From positions 315,001-379,000 of the forward strand of contig NZ_SOQZ01000003.1 of assembly GCF_004366715.1 (NCBI RefSeq): 64,000 nt of DNA. Direction: 5' to 3'. The position numbers were made by a program, and so were the translations under genes. This document shows, piece after piece, positions 33,446 to 43,031 of the stretch (its first letter is position 1; each line of letters opens with the position of its first letter). This DNA comes from Meridianimaribacter flavus (GTDB lineage Bacteria; Bacteroidota; Bacteroidia; Flavobacteriales; Flavobacteriaceae). The notes below the pieces were generated by a model that was not told the DNA's origin, made no database searches, and was given only the letters and a program-made list of their open reading frames with translations.

Positions 33446-34306
33446 ATGATAAGCGAAGCTCAATTCCATAAAGAAATAGAAATAATTATTACCAATGCCA
33501 TAAGAGAAGATGTTGGTGATGGTGACCATAGCTCACTAGCATGTATTCCACTTACAGCTAAAGGAAAAGCTAAACTATTGGTTAAAGATAATGGGATAAT
33601 AGCTGGTGTAGAGTTTGCGAAACTTATATTTAAGCATGTAGATAAAAACTTAAAAGTGCAAACATTTATCAACGATGGACGTAATGTAAAAAAGGGAGAC
33701 ATTGTGTTTTATGTTGAAGGGTCTTCGCAATCTATTTTAAAGGCTGAGCGACTTGTGCTTAATTCTATGCAACGTATGAGTGCTATTGCAACCAAAACAA
33801 AACAGTTTGTAGACTTACTTGAAGGTACAGGAACCAAAATTTTAGATACTCGAAAAACTACACCAGGAATTAGAGCTCTTGAAAAATGGGCTGTAAAAAT
33901 TGGTGGAGGCGAAAACCATAGGTTTGCTCTTTATGACATGATTATGCTTAAGGATAACCATATTGATTTTGCAGGAGGAATTACTAAAGCTATAGAAAAA
34001 ACCAAGCAATATTTACAAGACACAGGAAGAGATTTAAAAATAATTGTTGAAGCTAGAAATCTTGATGAAATTAAAGAAATCTTGCAAAGTGATGGTGTTT
34101 ACCGAATTTTGATTGACAACTTTAATTTTGAAGACACTAAAAAAGCTGTAAAGCTAATAGGAGATAAATGTTTAACAGAATCTTCTGGTGGTATCAACGA
34201 GAAAACTGTTAGGCAATATGCACTTTGTGGTGTTAATTATATTTCATCAGGCGCATTGACGCACTCAGTTTATAACATGGATTTAAGTTTAAAAGTAGTA
34301 GAGTAA
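33446..34306 (+). CDS. nadC: Nicotinate-nucleotide pyrophosphorylase (quinolinate phosphoribosyltransferase)
   Basis: 286 residues. Converts quinolinate and PRPP to nicotinate mononucleotide in NAD synthesis. Type II PRTase signatures are intact: ILDTRKTTPGIRALEKWAVKIGGGENHRFALYDMIMLKDNHI, IVEARNLDEI, and SSGGINEKTVRQYALCGVNYISSGALTHS. It probably forms a two-gene unit with the YihY-type membrane protein gene 24 b downstream. Confidence 0.96.
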   Translation: MISEAQFHKEIEIIITNAIREDVGDGDHSSLACIPLTAKGKAKLLVKDNGIIAGVEFAKLIFKHVDKNLKVQTFINDGRNVKKGDIVFYVEGSSQSILKAERLVLNSMQRMSAIATKTKQFVDLLEGTGTKILDTRKTTPGIRALEKWAVKIGGGENHRFALYDMIMLKDNHIDFAGGITKAIEKTKQYLQDTGRDLKIIVEARNLDEIKEILQSDGVYRILIDNFNFEDTKKAVKLIGDKCLTESSGGINEKTVRQYALCGVNYISSGALTHSVYNMDLSLKVVE

Positions 34307-34330
34307 GATAATAATCTTAAATAGCAATAC

Positions 34331-35284
34331 GTGACCAAACCCATTGAAGATAAACTTGAAAAGTTGCCAGTAATCAACCTGCTTGTTAGGTTTTTTAAAC
34401 AGATAAAATTGCCAGGTCTTGAGGGCTTATCTGTTTATGATTTAATGGAGCTTTACTTTATGGGAATTGTAAAAGGCGCTCTAACAACAAGAGCAAGTGC
34501 AATTGCTTTTAGTTTTTTTACCGCTATTTTCCCGTTTTTACTGTTTGTCATTATTGTAATTCCATACATTCCTATTGACGATTTTCAAATTAAGTTTGAG
34601 CAGTTTCTAAATTCGTTTTTACCTCCTCAAACATCAGATTTTTTCTTCTCAAATATTTTTGAAAACATTAGCGGAAGTGGAGGAGCAGGTTTATTATCAT
34701 CGGTTTTTTTACTGTCTATGTTACTAATGGCAAATGGCGTAAATGCTGTGTTTTCTGGTTTTGAAAATTCTTATCATGAACAACTCACAAGAAATGCGTT
34801 TCAGCAATACCTCTACGCACTAGGGATTGCTTTAATTTTAGCATTTTTAGTGCTGCTAACTGTTGCGGTGTTTGGATACTTTCAAATTTATGTCATACAG
34901 CCCATATACCAAGGCATTACAGGTAAAGATGTCTTAGAGAGTGACTCAGGTTTGGGATGGATTGTGTTTGCAAAATACATGTTTTTTGTTTTAATGGTGT
35001 ATTTAGCAACAGCTACTTTGTACTATTTTGGAACTAAAGAAGGTAGAAAATCTCGTTTCTTCTCGATAGGCGCATTATTAACCACTTTATTAATAATATC
35101 AACGTCTTACCTTTTTGGTATTTACATAAATAACTTTTCGCAATACAATGAGCTCTATGGTTCTATTGGAGCTTTGTTAATACTGTTATTGTATTTATGG
35201 TTAAACTCCAATATTTTATTATTAGGTTATGAACTTAATGCATCTCTACATGTATTGAGAAAGTATAACATTAAAAATGATTAA
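34331..35284 (+). CDS. YihY/BrkB-family inner-membrane protein
   Basis: 317 residues, start GTG. Six hydrophobic segments with the family's TTRASAIAFSFFTAIFPFLLF and YGSIGALLILLLYLWLNSNILLLGYELNA. The function of this family is unsettled (once called ribonuclease BN, which is wrong). The 3' end overlaps the convergent LytTR regulator gene by 4 b. Confidence 0.9.
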   Translation: MTKPIEDKLEKLPVINLLVRFFKQIKLPGLEGLSVYDLMELYFMGIVKGALTTRASAIAFSFFTAIFPFLLFVIIVIPYIPIDDFQIKFEQFLNSFLPPQTSDFFFSNIFENISGSGGAGLLSSVFLLSMLLMANGVNAVFSGFENSYHEQLTRNAFQQYLYALGIALILAFLVLLTVAVFGYFQIYVIQPIYQGITGKDVLESDSGLGWIVFAKYMFFVLMVYLATATLYYFGTKEGRKSRFFSIGALLTTLLIISTSYLFGIYINNFSQYNELYGSIGALLILLLYLWLNSNILLLGYELNASLHVLRKYNIKND

Positions 35285-36015
35285 CTAAAGTGTTTTAAAA
35301 ATTCTTCTTTTCGTCTTACAGAAATGGGCACTTTTGAATTGTTAGACATTACAACATAACTTTGTTTGCCTTTGTAGTATTTTTTTACATGTTCTAGGTT
35401 AATTAAGTGAGATTTATGGGTTTTAAAAAATGAATTGTCTTCCAGTAAATCTTCGTAAAACTTAATTGGTTTAGAAACCATAGTTTTGCCTTCGCTAGTA
35501 AAAATATGTGTGTAGCTCGTGTCTGCTTCTAGATGTATAATGTCTTCTACTTTTAGAGTTTCAAAGCCTGATAGCGTTGGAATTGTTATAACTTTTTTTT
35601 GATCTTGTTTTAGGTTTTTAAATAAATTTTGAATTTGATGTTCAATATTACTTTCTTGTAAACTAGTTTTTAGTCTATTCACAGCATCGTTAAAATCATC
35701 AGCATCTATAGGTTTTAATAAATAATCAAATGCACTAAACTTAAATGCTTTAATAGCATAATTGTCAAAAGCAGTTGTAAAAATTACCTTGAAATTAATC
35801 TTACTCATACCTCTAAGAAAATCAAAGCCAGTTTTATCATGAATTTTAATGTCTAAAAACACCAAGTCTGGTTCCATTTTAGTAACAACTTCTAATGCTT
35901 CTTCAACAGTATTGCATGTTGTAAGTACATTAAAAGTATTTGGGTGTCTATTAATAAGGCTCAAAACCCTTTCAACGCAATGTGCTTCGTCGTCTATTAT
36001 TATTGTTTTTATCAT
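35281..36015 (-). CDS. LytTR response regulator (partner of TPR histidine kinase)
   Basis: 244 residues. Receiver domain about 1-120 (KTIIIDDEAHCVERV acidic pocket, phosphoacceptor Asp near 55 in LVFLDIKIHD, conserved Thr/Lys in FTTAFDNYAIKAFKFSAFDYLLKP), then a LytTR DNA-binding domain about 140-244 (LEADTSYTHIFTSEGK; FFKTHKSHLINLEHVKKY). It starts 3 b after the kinase stop, so it is the partner of that kinase. Target genes are not evident. Confidence 0.93.
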   Translation of the reverse strand: MIKTIIIDDEAHCVERVLSLINRHPNTFNVLTTCNTVEEALEVVTKMEPDLVFLDIKIHDKTGFDFLRGMSKINFKVIFTTAFDNYAIKAFKFSAFDYLLKPIDADDFNDAVNRLKTSLQESNIEHQIQNLFKNLKQDQKKVITIPTLSGFETLKVEDIIHLEADTSYTHIFTSEGKTMVSKPIKFYEDLLEDNSFFKTHKSHLINLEHVKKYYKGKQSYVVMSNNSKVPISVRRKEEFLKHFS

Positions 36016-36018
36016 CTT

Positions 36019-37797
36019 TTAGTAGGCAAGATGTATTGGTAAAGACACTTCTATTCTTGTGCCTTTTTCTTTGTCTATAATTTTTACATCTCCATTAGTG
36101 TTCTTTAGTTTATTGATGATTTCAATTCTACTTTTGGTAATAGTCATTCCTAACGATTTTTTTGTTGGTATATTACGTTCAATAGTTTGTCTACCAACAC
36201 CATTGTCATCAACACTGCAAATAAGCATATTGTTTTCTTTTTTAAAGCTGATGGTTATATTTCCAGGTTCTTCAATTTGTGATAAACCGTGTATAATACT
36301 GTTTTCAATAAATGGCTGAAGAATCATAGGAGGAACTAAAATTTCGTCAGTTTCTATGCTTTCGTCAACTTGTATTGTGTAATTAAATTTATTTTGAAAC
36401 CGCTTACGCTCAATATCCATATAAGTTTTTAAAAGAGAAATATCTTCACTTAATAAAATCTCTTTTTTTTCTGAGTTTTCTAAGGTCATACGCATTAGTT
36501 TAGCAAATTTACTCAGGTAATCACTAGCAGACTGTGTGTCGTTTTTTAAAATATAATCTCCAATAGAGTTTAGGGAATTGAAAATAAAATGCGGATTCAT
36601 CTGCGAGCGTAACGCCTTCAATTCAGTGTCTGAAACCTTAGCATTAAACTCAGCTTCTTTAGATTTTGAAACTGCTTCTTGCTTACGTTTATAAAGCATA
36701 AAACCGATAAGAGAAATTGCAACAAATGCACTACCACCAATTATTGATGCATTTTTTATTGACTTTTGACGTTCAATTTCAACTTGCGCAATTGCTCGGT
36801 CTTTGTCAGCTTCAAATTGAATTTCCTTTCGTGAAATTTCAAGTTTTCTATCGGCATTAATAAGACTGTCTCTTAAAATAATATGTTGTTTGTATGTTGT
36901 TAGTGCGTTTTTGTAATCGCCTTTTATTTCATAAACATTTGCAAGAGTGCCTAAAGCACTATTTTTTGTAGCTAAGCTATTTAAGGCTTCATTTAGCTTT
37001 AAGCTGTTTGTGGCATAATGTTCGGCTTTTTCTATAGCATTGTTTTTAAGGTATACTTCTGCAGCATTAGTATAAGCAGCTACTTTTAAAATCTCTAGAT
37101 TATGTTGCTCAATTATGTTTAAGCTTTCTATAGTGTTTTTTAAACCTTCTTCTAAGTATCCAGCATTAGTTTGTACTAAACCTAAATTGCTTTTGGTATT
37201 AGCTATCAATAGGCTGCTAGAGTTGCTTTTTTTGGCTTCTATGATAGCTTTTTTATAATTGTAAATGGACGAATCGAGCTCTTTTGTTTGGCCATAAATA
37301 TTGCCAATGTTAAAAAATGTATTGGCTTTGTTTTCAGGGAAATGGAGTAGCGTTTTAAAACTCTTCAATGCCTTGTCGTATTCTTGTTGTTCGTAATTAA
37401 TGAGGCCAATATTAGTTAGTACTCCTACGGCATATTTTTCAAGTTTAGGGTTGTTTTCAATTAATGCGTAAGCATTTTGATAGTAGTTTAAAGCGTTTAC
37501 TGGGTTTGATAAAAAATAATGCTGAATAATACCTATGTTGTTGTAAGATACAGCTATTCCTTTTGTATAGTTTTTTTGTTTTGAGATTTTTAAAGTTTTT
37601 AAATTGTACCCTAACCAACTAGTGTCTGATGGTGTTAAATACATTTTTCTTGCGGCAAATTTCAATCTTAAATTTACGTAAGTAGTATCTTCTTGTTTGT
37701 AGTTGTTGATAACAGTTTCTAACGAATCAAGCATTTTGTTTTGAGAAACACAAAATGATGAAAGCATTAAAAAGAATAAGAATAAACTATTTTTCAT
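36019..37797 (-). CDS. Membrane histidine kinase with periplasmic TPR region (LytS/YehU-like)
   Basis: 592 residues. Signal peptide; about six TPR repeats (about 60-330) in the periplasm; one membrane helix (IIGGSAFVAISLIGFMLY, about 350-368); a coiled linker; His_kinase domain with the phosphorylated His in MNPHFIFNSLNSIGDY (near 400); and an ATP-binding domain with LQPFIENSIIHGL and DDNGVGR. It senses an unknown signal by its TPR region and phosphorylates the LytTR regulator encoded directly after it. Confidence 0.93.
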   Translation of the reverse strand: MKNSLFLFFLMLSSFCVSQNKMLDSLETVINNYKQEDTTYVNLRLKFAARKMYLTPSDTSWLGYNLKTLKISKQKNYTKGIAVSYNNIGIIQHYFLSNPVNALNYYQNAYALIENNPKLEKYAVGVLTNIGLINYEQQEYDKALKSFKTLLHFPENKANTFFNIGNIYGQTKELDSSIYNYKKAIIEAKKSNSSSLLIANTKSNLGLVQTNAGYLEEGLKNTIESLNIIEQHNLEILKVAAYTNAAEVYLKNNAIEKAEHYATNSLKLNEALNSLATKNSALGTLANVYEIKGDYKNALTTYKQHIILRDSLINADRKLEISRKEIQFEADKDRAIAQVEIERQKSIKNASIIGGSAFVAISLIGFMLYKRKQEAVSKSKEAEFNAKVSDTELKALRSQMNPHFIFNSLNSIGDYILKNDTQSASDYLSKFAKLMRMTLENSEKKEILLSEDISLLKTYMDIERKRFQNKFNYTIQVDESIETDEILVPPMILQPFIENSIIHGLSQIEEPGNITISFKKENNMLICSVDDNGVGRQTIERNIPTKKSLGMTITKSRIEIINKLKNTNGDVKIIDKEKGTRIEVSLPIHLAY

Positions 37798-37960
37798 TTT
37801 AATAGTTAACTAATAGCTGGTTAAAAGTAGCAATTTCTTGTCAGAAAAACCGACTGTTTTTACGTTAATATACTCAAAGCTAACGATAATAAGTTGGTTA
37901 TGGGTTTTTGCCGAAATAAGTATTTGCTTTAGGTGTTAATTTATTTTTAAAGGCAATTTC

Positions 37961-39100
37961 ATGAAGTTAAAGTTATTTTTTACGCTACTTTTTTTAAGTA
38001 TCTATTCTAATGCGCAAGAGCAAATTTTCAATATTCCAGAAACTTGGGATATTGACATTTGGAATGGTGGTAGTTGGTTACATTTTTCAAATATAGAGTA
38101 CACTTTTAACGAAAATTGTATGCCAATATTAGTAGAGTCTCAGGTTCTAGATTTTGGTTCAGGTGTGTTTGTTGATAGTTCAAGATTAACAATAACCTAT
38201 AATGGAAACAATGAACCATTAGAAAATATAAATGAGCTTTGGAATGTTGAAAGCAATTCGTGGGAAAATGAATTGCGTACTACATATATATATAATTCTG
38301 AAAATTTAACCACAACACAAAACTACGAATGGCAAAATGAAGCATGGGTTTTAGTGGAGGTAATTATTGAAGAATATGATACCCAAGCGATGGCTTACGA
38401 AGTAATTTATCAAGATTATGTGAGTGCAACAGATACTTATGTTAATACAGGTAGAAATGTTATTCAGTATAATAATTTTGAGCGGATTGATAACATTCTA
38501 TATTACGATTGGGATATTGTTGAAGACGATTGGGTACATCGAAGCCGACAAACTTATGTTTATGACACAAATCAATTAGCAACTCAATCTATACTTGAAG
38601 ATTGGGAAGGCGAACAATGGGTAAATGATGTTTTAGAAGTATTTACTTATGACGTTAATCACTTTTTGATAGAAACTCTAAAATCAGACTGGAATACCGC
38701 TTCATCTAGTTATGAAACGAACAGTAGAGAGTTAATAACAAATGATGCAGAAGGAAACCCAATAGAAATGATAACTCAATCCTACTTGTTTGGGTCTTGG
38801 GTGAATTCAACAAGAGATAGAAGAACGTATCCAGATTGTCTTACGTTGAGTGATGAAGAAGTGGCTTTTGAAGAAATAAATATATATCCAATTCCTGCTA
38901 CAGATGAATTAACGATTGAAAATACAACTCAACAAGACTTTGCATTACAATTATTTGATATTAATGGAAAGCTTATCAAAGTTGAGCAATTATTAAACTA
39001 CAGGAATAATCTAGACGTATCAAGTTTTAATTCTGGTGTCTACATTTTAAAGCTATCAAACCAATCAGGAGTTTACACCAAACGCATTATAAAACAGTAA
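37961..39100 (+). CDS. Secreted Trp/Tyr-rich repeat protein with T9SS type A sorting domain
   Basis: 379 residues. Signal peptide ending SNAQ. About six repeats of about 45 residues (about 30-290), each with a W..W core and a YxYD/N end (ESNSWENELRTTYIYNS; VEDDWVHRSRQTYVYDT; EGEQWVNDVLEVFTYDV), an extended beta-repeat layout recalling YD-type repeats. A type A sorting domain closes it (NIYPIPATDELTIEN; VYILKL; ending KRIIKQ). Surface-exposed adhesin or structural protein is likely; the function is unknown. Confidence 0.82.
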   Translation: MKLKLFFTLLFLSIYSNAQEQIFNIPETWDIDIWNGGSWLHFSNIEYTFNENCMPILVESQVLDFGSGVFVDSSRLTITYNGNNEPLENINELWNVESNSWENELRTTYIYNSENLTTTQNYEWQNEAWVLVEVIIEEYDTQAMAYEVIYQDYVSATDTYVNTGRNVIQYNNFERIDNILYYDWDIVEDDWVHRSRQTYVYDTNQLATQSILEDWEGEQWVNDVLEVFTYDVNHFLIETLKSDWNTASSSYETNSRELITNDAEGNPIEMITQSYLFGSWVNSTRDRRTYPDCLTLSDEEVAFEEINIYPIPATDELTIENTTQQDFALQLFDINGKLIKVEQLLNYRNNLDVSSFNSGVYILKLSNQSGVYTKRIIKQ

Positions 39101-39112
39101 AAACAGTTTCTT

Positions 39113-39544
39113 ATGAAAAAAGTAAGTTTTAAAAATAGAATAGCCCTATGCCTTGTGTTTGTTTTTTTATTGCCAATGCTTAGTTGGTCTCAAAAACGAA
39201 TCAAACCACCAAAAAGAGCTTCTAAGGTAGAGAGTGTTGATGCGTTTGTAAACAATACATTTGAGCTGTATCATAAAGTTTTTGTTTATGACAGTTTGGT
39301 TAATGCAGGAGTTGAAATTCCTGCTGAGATTGAAGATGAACTTGTTGAACACGCAGAACAAGACGTGGATAGCCTTTTACAAATTGTACCTGATTTAATA
39401 GATGATATCAGTGATGCACCATTTATGCGACAAGCCAAAGCGACACTTAATTTAAACAAGGCAAAAAAAGCATTGAAGTATTGTGGAATTACCATCAAGA
39501 CTTACTTTGTTGGCACAAAAGAAGAGGAAGATGAAAAGGAGTAG
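39113..39544 (+). CDS. Secreted helical protein of unknown function
   Basis: 143 residues. Signal peptide ending MLSWSQ; then basic KRIKPPKRASK and helices rich in Asp, Val and Leu (EIEDELVEHAEQDVDSLLQIVPDLIDDISDAPF). No family recognised. It is in the same message as the T9SS protein 12 b upstream and overlaps the next gene by 14 b. Confidence 0.72.
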   Translation: MKKVSFKNRIALCLVFVFLLPMLSWSQKRIKPPKRASKVESVDAFVNNTFELYHKVFVYDSLVNAGVEIPAEIEDELVEHAEQDVDSLLQIVPDLIDDISDAPFMRQAKATLNLNKAKKALKYCGITIKTYFVGTKEEEDEKE

Positions 39545-40430
39545 ATTATACTTTACAATTCAACAATTTAGTTTGATGGTATGCTTTTTCTTATTAAGCG
39601 TTAATGGTATTTATGCACAATCTTACAAAGTAGCTTTTAAAGACGATATGTGTCATTGCATTGAGCAAGAAAATTTAAAACGAAGACTTACCGAAAATAC
39701 ATATAAAACATGTTTTAGAGAAACATTAACTAAGTATGCAGCTCAAATTGATGCACAAATAGTTGAAGAAGACCCTAATCAGAAATTTTACAAAGGTCAG
39801 TTAGCAAGAAAGGAATTAGTTTTAGCTTTAGAGTACGAATTAATTTATAGTTGCAATACTTATTTTGAGTTTTTAGAAAGCTTGCGTGTTAGTAAAATGT
39901 TGATCGCTAGAGAACATGCTAAAGAAACTGATTTAGAAGCCTACAATCAACAAGTTGCTTTAACTCCAAACTCTATATCTTATTTCATGCGTGCGCAATT
40001 ACAATTTAAATTAGGTAATTTACAAGAAGCCGCAGCAGATATTAATAGAAGTTTAGATGTAAATCCATATAAAGCGAATGTAAAATCTACAAGAAATGAG
40101 TTGTTACTATTGGCTTGGGTATATGAAGAACAAAACAAATTTACAGACGCAATTGCTATTTATGATCAATTATATTCAGGAGATTTTGATACTAAAATTG
40201 CAGTTTTAAGAGCCTTGGCACATAAAAAGTCTGGAGGCACTTCGGCTAGTGTTCCTAATGTTATAAAAACTAATGAGAGTACTAATGATAATAAAAATTC
40301 TGCAAGAGGAAGAAGAAGTGCAACAAGAACTGTAAAAACCAAAGTAACTTCAGATCAAGTAATAGAGAAAAAGAAAGACACCTCTTCGCTAAAAAAGTTA
40401 TTTAAAATCGATAATAAGAAGGGGAATTAA
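39531..40430 (+). CDS. Secreted TPR-like protein of unknown function
   Basis: 299 residues from the ATG at 39531, whose signal peptide (FSLMVCFFLLSVNGIYAQ) fits; a longer GTG start at 39483 would sit deep in the preceding gene. The middle has TPR-like helices (SISYFMRAQLQFKLGNLQEAAADINRSLDVNPYKANV; ELLLLAWVYEEQNKFTDAIAIYDQLY) and a basic, disordered end (ARGRRSATRTVKTK). TPRs mediate protein contact; the partner is unknown. Last of a three-gene set with two secreted proteins. Confidence 0.72.
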   Translation: MKRSRLYFTIQQFSLMVCFFLLSVNGIYAQSYKVAFKDDMCHCIEQENLKRRLTENTYKTCFRETLTKYAAQIDAQIVEEDPNQKFYKGQLARKELVLALEYELIYSCNTYFEFLESLRVSKMLIAREHAKETDLEAYNQQVALTPNSISYFMRAQLQFKLGNLQEAAADINRSLDVNPYKANVKSTRNELLLLAWVYEEQNKFTDAIAIYDQLYSGDFDTKIAVLRALAHKKSGGTSASVPNVIKTNESTNDNKNSARGRRSATRTVKTKVTSDQVIEKKKDTSSLKKLFKIDNKKGN

Positions 40431-40516
40431 GTCGCTTTTTTTTTAAATAAGATAATAAAGTTTGTGTGTGAAATTAGTTAAGGGACTAGTAAGTAAATGT
40501 CAATACTTTAGTAGAG

Positions 40517-40551
40517 TAAAAAAACCATTTCAATTTGAGATGGTTTTTTTG
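40517..40551 (+). terminator. Rho-independent terminator before priA
   Basis: AACCATTTC / GAGATGGTT stem (one G-U pair), loop AATTT, with A runs before and TTTTTTT after. Confidence 0.85.
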
Positions 40552-40562
40552 TGTAAACAGTT

Positions 40563-40570
40563 TACCTTTG
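40563..40570 (+). promoter_or_regulatory. Candidate -7 box for priA (near-leaderless)
   Basis: TACCTTTG fits TAnnTTTG and ends 4 b before the ATG at 40575, which would give an mRNA with little or no leader. No good -33 element is seen, so confidence is modest. Confidence 0.35.
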
Positions 40571-40574
40571 GCTT

Positions 40575-43028
40575 ATGCCAAATTTTATAGACGTCATACT
40601 TCCAATTCCTTTAGAAAAACTATTTACTTATAGTATTACTGAAGCCGAAGCCAATTTTTTAAAATCTGGTATGCGTGTGTCTGTGCCTTTTGGTAAATCT
40701 AAAATTTACACAGCTATAGTGCATAGTATTCACAATACTGCTCCAGTGGTTTATGAGGCGAAGGACATTCATCAAATACTCGATGAAACACCTGTGGTTA
40801 CGCAAACTCAATTACAACATTGGCATTGGATTTCTAGATATTACATGTGTTCGGTAGGTGAAGTTATGCGTGCAGCATTACCAAGTGCATTTTTGTTGGA
40901 AAGTGAAACTATAATCACAAAAAATAAAGATAGGATTGTTAATGATGAAGACTTAAAAGACGATGAGTTTTTGGTTTATGAGGCGTTACACCATCAGTCA
41001 TCATTAAAGATTCAGGATTTGATGTCTATTTTAGATAAAAAAAATGTACTTCCTGTTATAAAGCGTTTACTCGAAAAGAATGCAATTACTGTTGAAGAAG
41101 AAATTTATGAAAAGTACAAGCCTAAACTAGTTCGTTATGTAAAATTGCATTCTAGTTTTTCTTCAGAAAAAGCACTTCAAAACTTGCTAGAAGAATTAGG
41201 AAGAGCGCACAAACAAAAAGAAGTTGTGTTAGCATTGTTTTCAATTTCTGCACAAACCAAAAAGCCAGTTAAAGTTTCAGATTTAACCAATCAAAGTGGC
41301 GCGTCTTCAACTATTGTAAAAGCTTTAATAGATAAAGGTATTCTCGAAGAGTATTTTATTCAAACCGATAGAGTGCAATATGAAGGTGAAGAAAATGAAA
41401 GTTCAAAACAATTAAACGAACATCAGGAAAAAGCGTTAGAGCAAATAGAAGAGTCTTTTCAAAGCCAAAATATAACACTGTTGCATGGTGTAACTTCTTC
41501 AGGTAAAACTGAAATTTATGTCAAGCTCATTGAAGAGGTTTTAAAACAAAACAAACAAGTATTGTATTTGTTGCCAGAAATTGCTTTAACAACTCAGTTG
41601 GTTGATAGGCTGCAAAACTATTTTGGCGAACAAGTATCGGTATTTCACTCCAAGTATTCGGTTAACGAGCGTGTTGAGGTGTGGAATAATATGTTAGACA
41701 ATTCACCAAAAGCACAAGTAATTTTAGGAGCTCGGTCTTCGGTATTGCTACCGTTTCATAATCTAGGATTAATTATCGTAGATGAAGAACACGAGCAATC
41801 CTATAAACAATTTGATCCTGCGCCAAGGTATCATGCAAGAGATACAGCTATTGTTTTGGCAAACATGTTTAAAGCAAAAACACTTCTGGGTTCAGCAACA
41901 CCAAGTCTGGAGAGCTATTACAATGTAATGCAAAATAAGTATGGTTTTGTAGAGTTGAATCAGCGTTACAATAATGTGATGATGCCAGATGTTGAGCTAG
42001 TCGATATTAAAGATAAGCACAAAAGAAAGCGTATGAATGGTCATTTTAGTGATAGAATGATTGAAGAAATGACCGAAACGCTTGAAGAAGGTCATCAAAT
42101 TATATTGTTTCAAAACCGAAGAGGGTTTTCTCCAATTGTTGAGTGTAATACCTGTGGGCATTCACCACAATGTCCAAATTGTGATGTGAGTTTAACCTTT
42201 CACCAATATAAAAATGAATTACGTTGTCATTACTGTGGCTATCACATGGCAATGCAACAGCAATGTCAAGCTTGTGGAAGTGTAGAAATTGATAGTAAAG
42301 GATTTGGCACTGAGCAAGTAGAAGAGGAGGTGAAAGCGTTGTTTCCTAATCATAAAGTAGCTCGTATGGATTTGGATACAACCAGAGGAAAATATGGTTA
42401 TGAAAAAATAATTACAGCTTTAGAGCAACAGGAAATAGATATTTTGGTAGGAACACAAATGCTTACCAAAGGATTGGATTTTAGAAATGTAAAGCTTGTA
42501 GGAATCATGAATGCTGATAATATGCTCAATTTTCCTGATTTTAGAGCGCATGAGCGCAGTTTTCAATTAATGCTACAAGTTGCAGGTAGAGCAGGAAGAA
42601 CCGATAAGCGAGGAAAAGTACTCATTCAAACTTATAATCCTTATCATCGTATTTTACAGCAAGTCTCTACTAACAATTACGTGGAGATGTTTAATGAGCA
42701 AATGAATGATAGACATAATTATAAATATCCACCACTGTATAGGCTTATTAAAATTACACTGAAGCATAGAGATTTTAATAAAGTCAATTTTGCAGCAGAC
42801 TGGTATACAAAATCATTACGACAAGTTTTTAGAGATAATGTGTTAGGACCTGAGTTTCCTCCTGTGTCTAGGATTAGGAATTTATATCATAAAAATATTT
42901 TGGTGAAAATACCTCCAAAACAGTCACTATCAAAAACTAAAGAAGCTATTATTAAAATTAATAATAGCTTCCAAAGTGTTAAAGATTTTAGACCTGTAAG
43001 AGTAGTTTTAAATGTCGATAATTATTAA
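40575..43028 (+). CDS. priA: Primosomal protein N' (replication restart helicase)
   Basis: 817 residues, usual length. Restarts stalled replication forks by recognising branched DNA and loading the replicative helicase. N-terminal 3'-end-binding domain (FIDVILPIPLEKLFTYS), Walker A GVTSSGKTEIY near 306, Walker B DEEH near 401, zinc-binding insert of eight Cys (CNTCGHSPQCPNCDVSL ... CHYCGYHMAMQQQCQACGS, about 520-570), and late helicase motifs QVAGRAGR. Complete and intact. Confidence 0.96.
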   Translation: MPNFIDVILPIPLEKLFTYSITEAEANFLKSGMRVSVPFGKSKIYTAIVHSIHNTAPVVYEAKDIHQILDETPVVTQTQLQHWHWISRYYMCSVGEVMRAALPSAFLLESETIITKNKDRIVNDEDLKDDEFLVYEALHHQSSLKIQDLMSILDKKNVLPVIKRLLEKNAITVEEEIYEKYKPKLVRYVKLHSSFSSEKALQNLLEELGRAHKQKEVVLALFSISAQTKKPVKVSDLTNQSGASSTIVKALIDKGILEEYFIQTDRVQYEGEENESSKQLNEHQEKALEQIEESFQSQNITLLHGVTSSGKTEIYVKLIEEVLKQNKQVLYLLPEIALTTQLVDRLQNYFGEQVSVFHSKYSVNERVEVWNNMLDNSPKAQVILGARSSVLLPFHNLGLIIVDEEHEQSYKQFDPAPRYHARDTAIVLANMFKAKTLLGSATPSLESYYNVMQNKYGFVELNQRYNNVMMPDVELVDIKDKHKRKRMNGHFSDRMIEEMTETLEEGHQIILFQNRRGFSPIVECNTCGHSPQCPNCDVSLTFHQYKNELRCHYCGYHMAMQQQCQACGSVEIDSKGFGTEQVEEEVKALFPNHKVARMDLDTTRGKYGYEKIITALEQQEIDILVGTQMLTKGLDFRNVKLVGIMNADNMLNFPDFRAHERSFQLMLQVAGRAGRTDKRGKVLIQTYNPYHRILQQVSTNNYVEMFNEQMNDRHNYKYPPLYRLIKITLKHRDFNKVNFAADWYTKSLRQVFRDNVLGPEFPPVSRIRNLYHKNILVKIPPKQSLSKTKEAIIKINNSFQSVKDFRPVRVVLNVDNY

Positions 43029-43031
43029 AGT

